Below are positions 1 to 5,858 of a DNA stretch of 5,858 bases, in pieces. The translations under genes were made by a program, and so were the position numbers. Position 1 is the stretch's first letter, and each line of letters opens with the position of its first letter. The notes beneath the pieces were generated by a model, which was not told the origin of the DNA, made no database searches, and saw nothing but the letters and a program-made list of their open reading frames with translations. This DNA is from a bacterium. GTDB taxonomy: Bacteria; Ratteibacteria; UBA8468; B48-G9; JAFGKM01. The DNA lies in contig JAGGVW010000114.1 of the NCBI GenBank assembly GCA_021157805.1, positions 1 through 5,858 of the forward strand, given 5' to 3'.

Positions 1-408
1 ATAAAAGAGGATGAAGAATTAAGAAAAGAGTTTGTTAGAATTATGAAAGAGACTCAGGCAAGTTACAATAAAGTGCTAAAAAAACTTAAGGAAAAGGGGA
101 TTATGGGCGAAAAAGCAAATCAGGATGCAAGATACATTCTTCCGCAAGCAACAGAAACAAAAATAGTCGTTACAATGAACTGCCGGGAATTATTACATTT
201 TTTCGAACAGAGATGTTGTATGAGAGCACAATGGGAAATCAGAAACTTAGCCAATGAAATGCTCAAAATATGCAAATCCCATCTACCAGCCGTATTTTCT
301 AGTGCAGGCCCAAAATGCGAAAGATTAGGGTACTGTCCTGAGGGGAAAAAATTCACCTGCGGAAGATATCCTTTAAAAGAAAAGGTGGTAAAAAGAAAGA
401 TTGGATAA
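1..408 (+). CDS. thyX: Flavin-dependent thymidylate synthase ThyX (C-terminal part)
   Basis: ThyX transfers a methylene group from methylene-tetrahydrofolate to dUMP, using FAD and NAD(P)H, to make dTMP in the cytoplasm. The frame is open from base 1 to the TAA at 406-408, giving 135 visible residues, so the start and the N-terminal half, including the RHRxxSxNExSxRY signature, lie upstream. What is visible is diagnostic of the family: TMNCRELLHFFEQRC followed by RAQWEIRNLANEML, matching the conserved ThyX block in which the Arg and the AQxEIR stretch help bind dUMP and flavin. The Cys-containing tail (GPKCERLGYCPEGKKFTCGR) resembles tails I associate with ThyX from anaerobic bacteria. The ATG at 43 is an internal Met and not the likely start, since family-like sequence continues upstream of it. 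No strong terminator follows. The next gene, nrdD, is on the same strand 237 bp downstream and also serves dNTP supply. Confidence 0.93.
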   Translation: MKEDEELRKEFVRIMKETQASYNKVLKKLKEKGIMGEKANQDARYILPQATETKIVVTMNCRELLHFFEQRCCMRAQWEIRNLANEMLKICKSHLPAVFSSAGPKCERLGYCPEGKKFTCGRYPLKEKVVKRKIG

Positions 409-500
409 TTAGTAGCTGAGAAAGTCCATTGGTATTCCAGAGTCATTTTGAAAATAAAAATTTTAGTGTATCCATCCCCAGATATTTTTTTATGGTAATA

Positions 501-516
501 ATACAATATGTAGAGG
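501..516 (+). promoter_or_regulatory. NrdR-like box 1 (distal)
   Basis: ATACAATATGTAGAGG matches the 16-bp NrdR consensus ACACWATATATWGTGT at 12 of 16 positions by my count. NrdR is the bacterial repressor of ribonucleotide reductase genes and binds paired boxes about three helical turns apart. This site starts exactly 31 bp upstream of the better-matching box at 532, leaving a 15-bp gap, which is the expected pair geometry. Alone the match would be weak; the spacing and the downstream nrdD gene make it credible. Confidence 0.65.
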
Positions 517-525
517 AAAAATGTC

Positions 526-555
526 TTGACAACACAAAATATTGTATTATAGAAT
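526..555 (+). promoter_or_regulatory. Probable sigma70-type promoter of nrdD
   Basis: A perfect -35 hexamer TTGACA lies at 526-531. The best -10 is TAGAAT at 550-555 (5 of 6 matches, 18-bp spacer); TATAGA at 548-553 with a 16-bp spacer is an alternative. Transcription would start near 562, giving a leader of about 84 nt before the GTG at 646. The NrdR-like box 2 occupies 532-547, inside the spacer, so a bound repressor would directly block RNA polymerase. Start point and promoter use are inferred from sequence only. Confidence 0.65.
532..547 (+). promoter_or_regulatory. NrdR-like box 2 (proximal)
   Basis: ACACAAAATATTGTAT matches the NrdR consensus ACACWATATATWGTGT at 14 of 16 positions, including the ACAC and WGT arms and the AT-rich centre. 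It begins immediately after the -35 hexamer and ends before the -10. With box 1 it forms a tandem pair of 31-bp period. In the known family, the NrdR-ATP/dATP complex represses nrd operons when dNTPs are sufficient; the same role here is an inference. Confidence 0.78.
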
Positions 556-621
556 TTAATCGTTTTTTCATAATTGGTTCGTAGTGCCCTCAAGGGGGTT
601 AAAAAAGGAATGTAGTGTATC

Positions 622-639
622 TTTCCTGAATACAGGAGG
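622..639 (+). promoter_or_regulatory. Shine-Dalgarno sequence of nrdD inside a small hairpin
   Basis: AGGAGG at 634-639 is a near-perfect ribosome binding site six bases before the GTG at 646, and it decides that start. The same bases can pair with TTTCCTG at 622-628: five Watson-Crick pairs (624-628 with 633-637) extended by two T-G wobbles, closed by the loop AATA at 629-632. The structure would mask the whole ribosome binding site. The pairing is seen in the sequence; any effect on translation is inferred, and the stem is short. Confidence 0.6.
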
Positions 640-653
640 TGCAAGGTGCAAGG
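637..653 (+). repeat. 7-bp tandem repeat across the nrdD start
   Basis: AGGTGCA occurs twice head to tail (637-643 and 644-650), followed by a third AGG. The repeat spans the end of the Shine-Dalgarno sequence and the GTG start. Each unit contains a GTG, but only the second (646-648) is in frame with NrdD and properly spaced from AGGAGG. Loss or gain of a unit would move the start relative to the ribosome binding site. It may simply be chance. Confidence 0.5.
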
Positions 654-3600
654 CAATATATTTGAGAAGATAATAAAAAGAGATGGAAGAATCCAAAATT
701 TTGATTCTTCTAAAATATGTCAGGCGATAACCAAAGCAGGTTATGCTACAGGAGAATTTGGAGAAGAAATAGCTCAAAGACTTACCATTAGAGTTTTAAA
801 CTTAGCATCTCAGTTAATTAAAAATCGTTATCCTACGGTTGAGGAAATTCAGGATATTGTAGAAGAAGTTTTAATTGATTCCCCTTATAAGAGAACTGCA
901 AAAGCCTACATAATCTATAGAGACCAGCATGCAAAAATAAGAGAGATTGCTTCCAGGTTTAATGCAGATTTAGTTGATGCTTATCTAAATAGAACCGACT
1001 GGCAGGTAAAAGAAAACAGTAATATGAATTTTTCTCTTCAGGGATTAAATAATTACATATCTTCTCAGATAAGCAAGATTTACTGGCTTAACAAAATATA
1101 TTCTCCAAAAATAAGAAATGCTCATAATGGAGGCGATTTTCACATTCATGACCTGGGAATTTTAAGTGTGTATTGTGTGGGATGGGATCTATTAGATTTA
1201 TTGCGTGAAGGTTTCCGGGGAGTGTCTTCCAAAATAGAATCAAAGCCAGCCAAGCACTTTCGTTCTATACTTGGTCAAACTGTAAACTTTTTCTATACCC
1301 TTCAGGGAGAATGTTATTCCGCTGATACCCAGGTATTGACAGATAAAGGATGGAAATATTTTTGGGAAGTAAAAAAAACCGATAAAATTTTTACTCTTAA
1401 CCCTCAAACTAATGAGATAGAATTACAAACCCCTGTAAGATTTTATGAATTTGACTATGATGGAACTCTCTATCATTTTAAATCTAAAAAGATAGATCTT
1501 TTAGTAACACCCAATCATAATATGTTTGTAGAGCAATATTGCCCTAAATGTAAAGATGGAAATTATTATAAAAAATTTGTAAAAGCCAAAGACTTTAATC
1601 CAAATACTCATTTTGTTCCTAAAAGAGGAACCTGGAAGGGAGAGAGAAAAAATTATTTTGTATTGCCGGGAATTAAAGTCTCTTACTATAGGCATTTTCT
1701 TTCAAATTCTGAGAATAAATACGAAACTGTTGATATTCAAGGTTTAAAAATACCTATGGATGATTGGCTTAAATTTTTTGGAATATGGTTAGCTGAGGGA
1801 AGTATAACTTTAAGAGAAAGAAGAAGAAAAGGAAGAAATAGAACTTATTATGAATATCAGATAAGAATTTGTCAAAACAAAGGAAAATTAGGTAATGAAA
1901 TAGAAGAAGTTTTGAGAAAATTGCCATTTAGATATGTAAAGAAAGAGAAAGGAAAAAAGATAGAATTTGTTATTTACAATAAACAGCTTTTTTCTTATTT
2001 GAAACAGTTTGACAAAGCACAGAATAAATACATTCCTCAGGAAATAAAAAATCTTTCCAAAGAACAGCTTGAAATTTTATTTGAATGGGCGATGAAAGGA
2101 GATGGATATATTGGTAATGGTAATATTGATTATTATACTAAAAGTAAAAAGTTAGCAGATGATATTCAGGAAATTGTATTAAAACTTGGATGTTCAGCTA
2201 ACATATACGAAAAAAAGAAAGATAATTTTACATGGTATAGGGTATCTATATCCAAAACCAAATATTTTAAATTTAAAAACAAAAATATTACAAAAGTGAA
2301 ATATAAAGGAAAGGTATATTGTTTAGAAGTGCCCAATCATACTCTTTTTGTAAGAAGGAATGGAAAAGCATGTTGGTGTGGAAACTCAGCGGGCGCGCAA
2401 GCATTTTCTAATTTTGATACCTTACTTAGTCCTTTCATTTATTACGATGGTTTAAGTTATAAAGATGTAAAACAAGCCCTTCAGGAGTTTTTGTTCAATG
2501 TCAATGTTCCTACACGAGTGGGTTTTCAATGTGTTTCCGAAGATACAGAGATCTTAACAGAAGGCGGATGGAAAGGTTATCAAGAAGTTAATGAAGGAGA
2601 TAAAATTTTTACATTCAATATAAAGAGCAAAAAAATAGAATTGAATAAAGTTGTTTCCGTATTTAGGAGAAAATATAAGGGGATAATGTATCGTTTAAAG
2701 AATCGAATTCAAGATCAGTTGATTTCTCCAAAACATAGAGTGGTCAGAAAAAGATTTAATGCGGACAATTATGTGCTTGAACCTATAGAGGAAGTTCTAA
2801 AGTTAAAATCTCCTTTTATCGTTCCTATAGCGGGTATTAATCCAAAAAAAGACATTCCTGTAGAGGATGAGCAAATAAAGCTGATGGCATGGATAATTAG
2901 TGAAGGAAGTGTAGAGAGGAAGGGGAAATTTAGAAGTTGCTATCGAATAAGTATATATCAATCAAAGGAGAAAAATCTTGCTAATTATAAGGAGATTAAA
3001 AACTTGCTTGATTATTTTAAATTCAATTATTCAGAATACGAACATAAATCCTTAGGCTCCCCAGTTGTAAGATTCAGATTAGATGCGGAAAGTTCGAAAG
3101 TAATTCATAAATGGTTTGGAACAAAGGAGGATATACATTTTATACCCGAATGGTTCTTTAACTTAAGTAAAAGACAAACGCAGTTATTTTTGGAAACATA
3201 TTTAAAAGCAGATGGGTTTGAGGATTGTAAAATTGCAGTTTCTGATATGGCATTACTGAATGATTTACAGCGTATGGTGATAAACGCAGAATGGGCATTT
3301 ACTGTTTTAAAAAGAAGACCTACCATAGGGAAGAAAGATATTTATGTTCTTAGAATAATAAAACATACCGAAACTTACATTAATAAAGTGGAGAAAGTGG
3401 AATATGAAGGTGTGATTTGGTGTCCCCATACTAAGAATGAAACGATAATAGCAAGAAGAAGTGGGAAAGTATTCATTACGGGAAATACCCCGTTTACAAA
3501 TATAACTCTCGATTTGACTATCCCTTCCTATTATGCGAATCAGGGGGTTATCATTGGAGGGAAAATTCAGGATAAAACTTATAAAGAATTTAAAAAAGAG

Positions 3601-5858
3601 CAGGATATGTTTAATAAGGCTTTCTTAGAAGTAATGCTTGAAGGAGATGCTAAAGGAAGACCTTTTACCTTCCCCATCCCTACTTACAATATTGCCAAAG
3701 ATTTTGACTGGGATAACGAGAATTTAAATCTGCTCTGGGAAATTACCGCCAGATATGGAATTCCATATTTTGCAAATTTTGTTAATTCGGATATGAAACC
3801 AGAGGATGCAAGGAGTATGTGTTTACACCCAGATGAAGAGATTGTGATTAGGAGAAATGGAAGAATAATCAAAACAACTATAGGGAGATTAGTTGAAAGC
3901 CAGGTAAAAGAATTTGATTCAGATGGTTGGAGTGATGCAAAAAATGTTATTGAAGTCCCTTCTCTTAACCCTGAGAACTCTCAGATAGAGTGGGTAAAGA
4001 TTAAGAGATTTTTAAAGGTAAAAGATGATATTTTGATTACTGTTAGAACAGTAGATGGAAAAGAAATAAGAATTTCTCAAAATCATTTAGTGCCTGTTTA
4101 TACCCCGAATGGAATTAAAACTAAATTGGCTAAGACCTTAGAAAAGGATGATATTCTATTAACTACTAGAAAAGCCCAAGATATATTTAAGCAAAGCTAT
4201 CAGATGATTGGGGCAAAGAAGTTAGATGAAAAATTGGGTTATTTGATTGGATTTTTTGTTGCTGATGGGAATTATTTATATGATTCACGATATGAGCGGG
4301 AAAGAATTCGCGGGATACAATTTAATTTTAATACAACTGATCAACAGCAGCAATTAATCATTAAAAAGCTTGTCCAAGATATTTATGATTATGAATTAAA
4401 ATTTATACAAGATCCCAGATATAAAAACAGCCTGCGAGGCTATTTGTATCGAACTGATATTGCTAAAGAGTGGATTGCTACAGGAATTGAAAAATATAAT
4501 AATATACCCGAAATTATTTTTAATAGTCCTTTAAGTGTAATTCAAGCATTTCTTGAAGGATTTTTCAAAGGAGATGGTTACAAAAAAGGCAAAGAAATAC
4601 ATATAAATGATGAAGGATTAGCAAGAGACTTAGTTATTTTGATGACACTTGCAGGAGTTAATTGCACTTATAGAAAAAGAAAAAATTCTCAAATTATTAG
4701 AATTCAGCATACATTAGGAAGAAGGGCAAAATATACAAATATTGTAGTGGATACCCTTTATAACAGAGTTCCTCAGTTCTTAGTAAAAACCTCTCGTGAT
4801 AAACCTTTTTATAATAAAAATGTAATGCCCTGTAAATCCTCTCTGGATAGAAGAGGTGCTCATACAGAGGAAAGTATTAAGATTTTAAATAGTGGACTGG
4901 CTTTAGTAAAGATAGAATCAATTAGAATAGAGCATTTACCATCTAAACAAGATTTTTATGATATCGAATTAGAGAAAAACCATTATTTTGTTCATTCTTT
5001 AGGAAATATCACTCATAATTGTTGCCGGTTAAGGATCGATAACAGAAAGTTAGAAAAAAGAGGCGGAGGATTATTTGGAGCATCTCCTTTAACAGGGAGT
5101 ATTGGAGTTGTCACTATTAATATGCCCAGAATTGGGTATTTATCAAAAACAGAATCTGAATTTTTCCAGAGGCTAAATTATTTAATGGAGTTGGCAAAAG
5201 AAAGTTTAGAAATAAAGAGAAAAGTTTTAGAAAATTTAACAGAAAGAAATTTGTACCCTTATACTAAATTCTATTTAAGAGACGTAAAGAAAAGGTTCGG
5301 TCAATACTGGAAGAATCATTTTTCTACGATTGGTCTTGTAGGAATGAATGAAGCCTGCCTTAATTTTTTAAAAAAAGATTTAGGTTCCAAGGAAGGGATA
5401 GAATTCACATTAAAAGTTTTGGATTTCATGAGAGAAAAACTTTTAGAATTCCAAAAAACTACGGGTAACAATTATAATTTGGAAGCCACCCCTGCAGAAA
5501 GCACTTCTTACAGATTAGCTAAACTAGATAAAGAAAAATATCCGGATATTATCTGTGCAAATGAATCTACATTTAAGAAAGGAGCTCAACCATTTTATAC
5601 AAATTCCACTCAACTTCCTGTAAATTTTACTGACGATGTATTTGAAGTTTTAGAGTTACAGGATGAAATTCAGACAAAATATACAGGAGGGACAACTTTA
5701 CATATCTTCATAGGAGAAAAAATTAAAGATTCTCAAATGGTTAAAAAATTAATCAAAAATATTTGTGATAATTATCGCTTACCTTACTTCACAATTACTC
5801 CCACATTTTCCATTTGTCCTCAACATGGGTATATAAATGGAGAACATCAGATTTGTCC
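646..5858 (+). CDS. nrdD: Anaerobic ribonucleoside-triphosphate reductase NrdD with three inteins (3' end missing)
   Basis: Class III reductase; it converts ribonucleoside triphosphates to dNTPs using a glycyl radical installed by the activase NrdG (not in the window). The start is the GTG at 646, six bases after AGGAGG; a stop at 613-615 closes the frame upstream and no better start exists. The frame stays open to 5858 (1737 codons). Host segments (exteins) are 646-1311, 2386-2529, 3487-3819 and 5020-5858, which join to 660 residues. In order they show an ATP-cone with IIKRDGR (precursor residues about 6-100), DFHIHDL and YCVGWDL (Cys at 1174, probable catalytic partner cysteine), SAGAQAFSNFDTLL, VGFQ/TPFTNITLDL, ARSM/CCRLRID (probable thiyl-radical loop), GGGLFG (5062), ATPAESTSYRLAK (5485), TGGTTLH (5683) and the first half of a zinc ribbon, CPQHGY...CP. 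The rest of the ribbon and the glycyl-radical motif lie beyond the window. Family proteins are about 650-750 aa, so roughly 50 residues are missing. Confidence 0.96.
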   Translation, partial: MQGNIFEKIIKRDGRIQNFDSSKICQAITKAGYATGEFGEEIAQRLTIRVLNLASQLIKNRYPTVEEIQDIVEEVLIDSPYKRTAKAYIIYRDQHAKIREIASRFNADLVDAYLNRTDWQVKENSNMNFSLQGLNNYISSQISKIYWLNKIYSPKIRNAHNGGDFHIHDLGILSVYCVGWDLLDLLREGFRGVSSKIESKPAKHFRSILGQTVNFFYTLQGECYSADTQVLTDKGWKYFWEVKKTDKIFTLNPQTNEIELQTPVRFYEFDYDGTLYHFKSKKIDLLVTPNHNMFVEQYCPKCKDGNYYKKFVKAKDFNPNTHFVPKRGTWKGERKNYFVLPGIKVSYYRHFLSNSENKYETVDIQGLKIPMDDWLKFFGIWLAEGSITLRERRRKGRNRTYYEYQIRICQNKGKLGNEIEEVLRKLPFRYVKKEKGKKIEFVIYNKQLFSYLKQFDKAQNKYIPQEIKNLSKEQLEILFEWAMKGDGYIGNGNIDYYTKSKKLADDIQEIVLKLGCSANIYEKKKDNFTWYRVSISKTKYFKFKNKNITKVKYKGKVYCLEVPNHTLFVRRNGKACWCGNSAGAQAFSNFDTLLSPFIYYDGLSYKDVKQALQEFLFNVNVPTRVGFQCVSEDTEILTEGGWKGYQEVNEGDKIFTFNIKSKKIELNKVVSVFRRKYKGIMYRLKNRIQDQLISPKHRVVRKRFNADNYVLEPIEEVLKLKSPFIVPIAGINPKKDIPVEDEQIKLMAWIISEGSVERKGKFRSCYRISIYQSKEKNLANYKEIKNLLDYFKFNYSEYEHKSLGSPVVRFRLDAESSKVIHKWFGTKEDIHFIPEWFFNLSKRQTQLFLETYLKADGFEDCKIAVSDMALLNDLQRMVINAEWAFTVLKRRPTIGKKDIYVLRIIKHTETYINKVEKVEYEGVIWCPHTKNETIIARRSGKVFITGNTPFTNITLDLTIPSYYANQGVIIGGKIQDKTYKEFKKEQDMFNKAFLEVMLEGDAKGRPFTFPIPTYNIAKDFDWDNENLNLLWEITARYGIPYFANFVNSDMKPEDARSMCLHPDEEIVIRRNGRIIKTTIGRLVESQVKEFDSDGWSDAKNVIEVPSLNPENSQIEWVKIKRFLKVKDDILITVRTVDGKEIRISQNHLVPVYTPNGIKTKLAKTLEKDDILLTTRKAQDIFKQSYQMIGAKKLDEKLGYLIGFFVADGNYLYDSRYERERIRGIQFNFNTTDQQQQLIIKKLVQDIYDYELKFIQDPRYKNSLRGYLYRTDIAKEWIATGIEKYNNIPEIIFNSPLSVIQAFLEGFFKGDGYKKGKEIHINDEGLARDLVILMTLAGVNCTYRKRKNSQIIRIQHTLGRRAKYTNIVVDTLYNRVPQFLVKTSRDKPFYNKNVMPCKSSLDRRGAHTEESIKILNSGLALVKIESIRIEHLPSKQDFYDIELEKNHYFVHSLGNITHNCCRLRIDNRKLEKRGGGLFGASPLTGSIGVVTINMPRIGYLSKTESEFFQRLNYLMELAKESLEIKRKVLENLTERNLYPYTKFYLRDVKKRFGQYWKNHFSTIGLVGMNEACLNFLKKDLGSKEGIEFTLKVLDFMREKLLEFQKTTGNNYNLEATPAESTSYRLAKLDKEKYPDIICANESTFKKGAQPFYTNSTQLPVNFTDDVFEVLELQDEIQTKYTGGTTLHIFIGEKIKDSQMVKKLIKNICDNYRLPYFTITPTFSICPQHGYINGEHQIC
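1312..2385 (+). mobile_element. Intein 1 of NrdD (358 aa) with LAGLIDADG endonuclease
   Basis: An in-frame self-splicing element occupying precursor residues 223-580. It interrupts the NrdD motif read as LQGE/SAGAQAF once the intein is removed. Splicing blocks: N-terminal Cys in CYSADTQVLTDKGW (block A), LVTPNHNMFV with Thr 1507 and His 1516 (block B), and VYCLEVPNHTLFVRRNGK running into CWCGN (blocks F and G), followed by Ser +1. The penultimate residue is Gly instead of the usual His. The endonuclease part has two DOD motifs, FFGIWLAEG (1774-1800, acidic Glu) and LFEWAMKGDG (2077-2106, acidic Asp), with NKYIPQEI between them; both acidic residues are kept and the frame is intact, so it may still be active. 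A CPKC stretch after block B and a CxC just before the C-terminal splice site are unusual. Its N-terminal segment resembles that of intein 2. Confidence 0.93.
2530..3486 (+). mobile_element. Intein 2 of NrdD (319 aa) with LAGLIDADG endonuclease
   Basis: An in-frame intein at precursor residues 629-947, only 48 host codons after intein 1. It splits the conserved NrdD motif VGFQ/TPFTNITLDL, which is restored exactly on removal. Block A is CVSEDTEILTEGGWKGYQEV. Block B is LISPKHRVV, with Ser 2725 in place of the usual Thr and His 2734 present. The C-terminal end ARRSGKVFITGN is followed by Thr +1; the penultimate residue is again Gly, not His. The LAGLIDADG motifs are LMAWIISEG (2881-2907) and LFLETYLKADG (3184-3216), each keeping its acidic residue, with FIPEWFFNLSKRQ between them as in DOD endonucleases. 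It is the shortest of the three but has both endonuclease motifs and no frame damage. The first 34 aligned residues from Asp-Thr onward share 18 identities with intein 1. Confidence 0.93.
3820..5019 (+). mobile_element. Intein 3 of NrdD (400 aa) with LAGLIDADG endonuclease
   Basis: An in-frame intein at precursor residues 1059-1458. It interrupts ARSM/CCRLRID, the cysteine loop of NrdD. Block A is CLHPDEEIVIRRNGR, unlike the DTxxLT form of inteins 1 and 2. Block B is IRISQNHLVPVY, with Ser 4075 and His 4084 in the positions of the usual Thr and His. The C-terminus is the classical FYDIELEKNHYFVHSLGN then ITHN, with penultimate His and terminal Asn, followed by Cys +1. The endonuclease motifs are LGYLIGFFVADG (4234-4269) and FLEGFFKGDG (4549-4578), both with Asp, and NNIPEIIF lies between them. 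It is intact and has the most canonical terminus of the three. It clearly belongs to a different intein lineage, consistent with an independent arrival. Confidence 0.94.

Noticed and set aside
469..491. Possible rho-independent terminator after thyX (TATC/GATA arms then seven T)
   Set aside because: The stem is only four AT-rich pairs with an eight-base loop; the T run alone is not evidence in such AT-rich DNA.
587..596. CCC-TCAA-GGG hairpin in the nrdD leader
   Set aside because: Three pairs with no extension; too small to support a regulatory claim.
120..656. Reverse-strand open frame of 178 codons across the end of thyX and the intergenic region
   Set aside because: It overlaps the convincing ThyX coding sequence and the nrdD promoter and start. 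The product is Phe/Tyr/Leu-rich with no recognisable domain, as expected for the antisense of an AT-rich gene.
639..665. Overlapping leader mini-ORF from GTG 639 to TGA 663
   Set aside because: Its start overlaps the AGGAGG itself, so it lacks a properly spaced ribosome binding site; it arises from the 7-bp tandem repeat.
568..3872. Other short reverse-strand frames (568-777, 1501-1695, 3105-3326, 3684-3872)
   Set aside because: All lie largely or wholly antisense to the nrdD/intein reading frame, are 62-73 codons long, and show no recognisable protein features.
1312..5019. Free-standing homing endonuclease genes or group I introns inside nrdD
   Set aside because: All three segments are continuous in frame with the host gene, have Cys and Asn splice-site residues with block A, B, F and G motifs, and leave exact NrdD motifs when removed at the protein level. 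This is the signature of inteins, not introns.
3820..5031. Split intein or broken gene at intein 3
   Set aside because: The whole 400-residue segment is read through without a stop, start-region gap or frameshift, so there is no sign of a split or pseudogene.

Overview
This AT-rich window looks bacterial. It has a strong AGGAGG ribosome binding site, a consensus-like TTGACA promoter and a pair of NrdR-type boxes; NrdR is a bacterial regulator. The gene content (flavin-dependent thymidylate synthase next to an oxygen-sensitive class III ribonucleotide reductase) fits an anaerobic or facultatively anaerobic lifestyle. I cannot name the species, and a large phage or prophage is not fully excluded, because phages also carry thyX, nrdD and inteins.

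Layout. Positions 1-408 hold the C-terminal part of thyX; its start lies upstream of the window. Positions 409-645 are an intergenic control region with two NrdR-like boxes 31 bp apart, a promoter whose -35/-10 spacer contains one of the boxes, and a leader ending in a hairpin that pairs with the Shine-Dalgarno sequence. From the GTG at 646 to the end of the window (5858) there is a single open reading frame with no stop, at least 1737 codons long. I translated it throughout. It encodes anaerobic ribonucleoside-triphosphate reductase NrdD, interrupted in frame by three inteins.

The inteins are 358 aa (1312-2385), 319 aa (2530-3486) and 400 aa (3820-5019). Each begins with Cys, ends with Asn, is followed by a Ser, Thr or Cys nucleophile, and carries two LAGLIDADG (DOD-type) homing endonuclease motifs. 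Together they make up 1077 of the 1737 visible codons. Removing them rejoins a normal NrdD of 660 visible residues: an N-terminal ATP-cone, the HIHD...YC motif, SAGAQAF, FQTPFTN, SMCCRLR, GGGLFG, ATPAES, and the start of the C-terminal zinc ribbon. The glycyl-radical segment is not in the window and should follow within about 50 codons.

Functionally, both host genes feed DNA precursor synthesis: NrdD reduces ribonucleotides to deoxyribonucleotides and ThyX methylates dUMP to dTMP. The control region suggests that nrdD is transcribed from its own promoter under NrdR repression. Production of active enzyme should also depend on three protein-splicing events, because each intein interrupts a conserved core motif. 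The triple-intein nrdD is the main point of interest.
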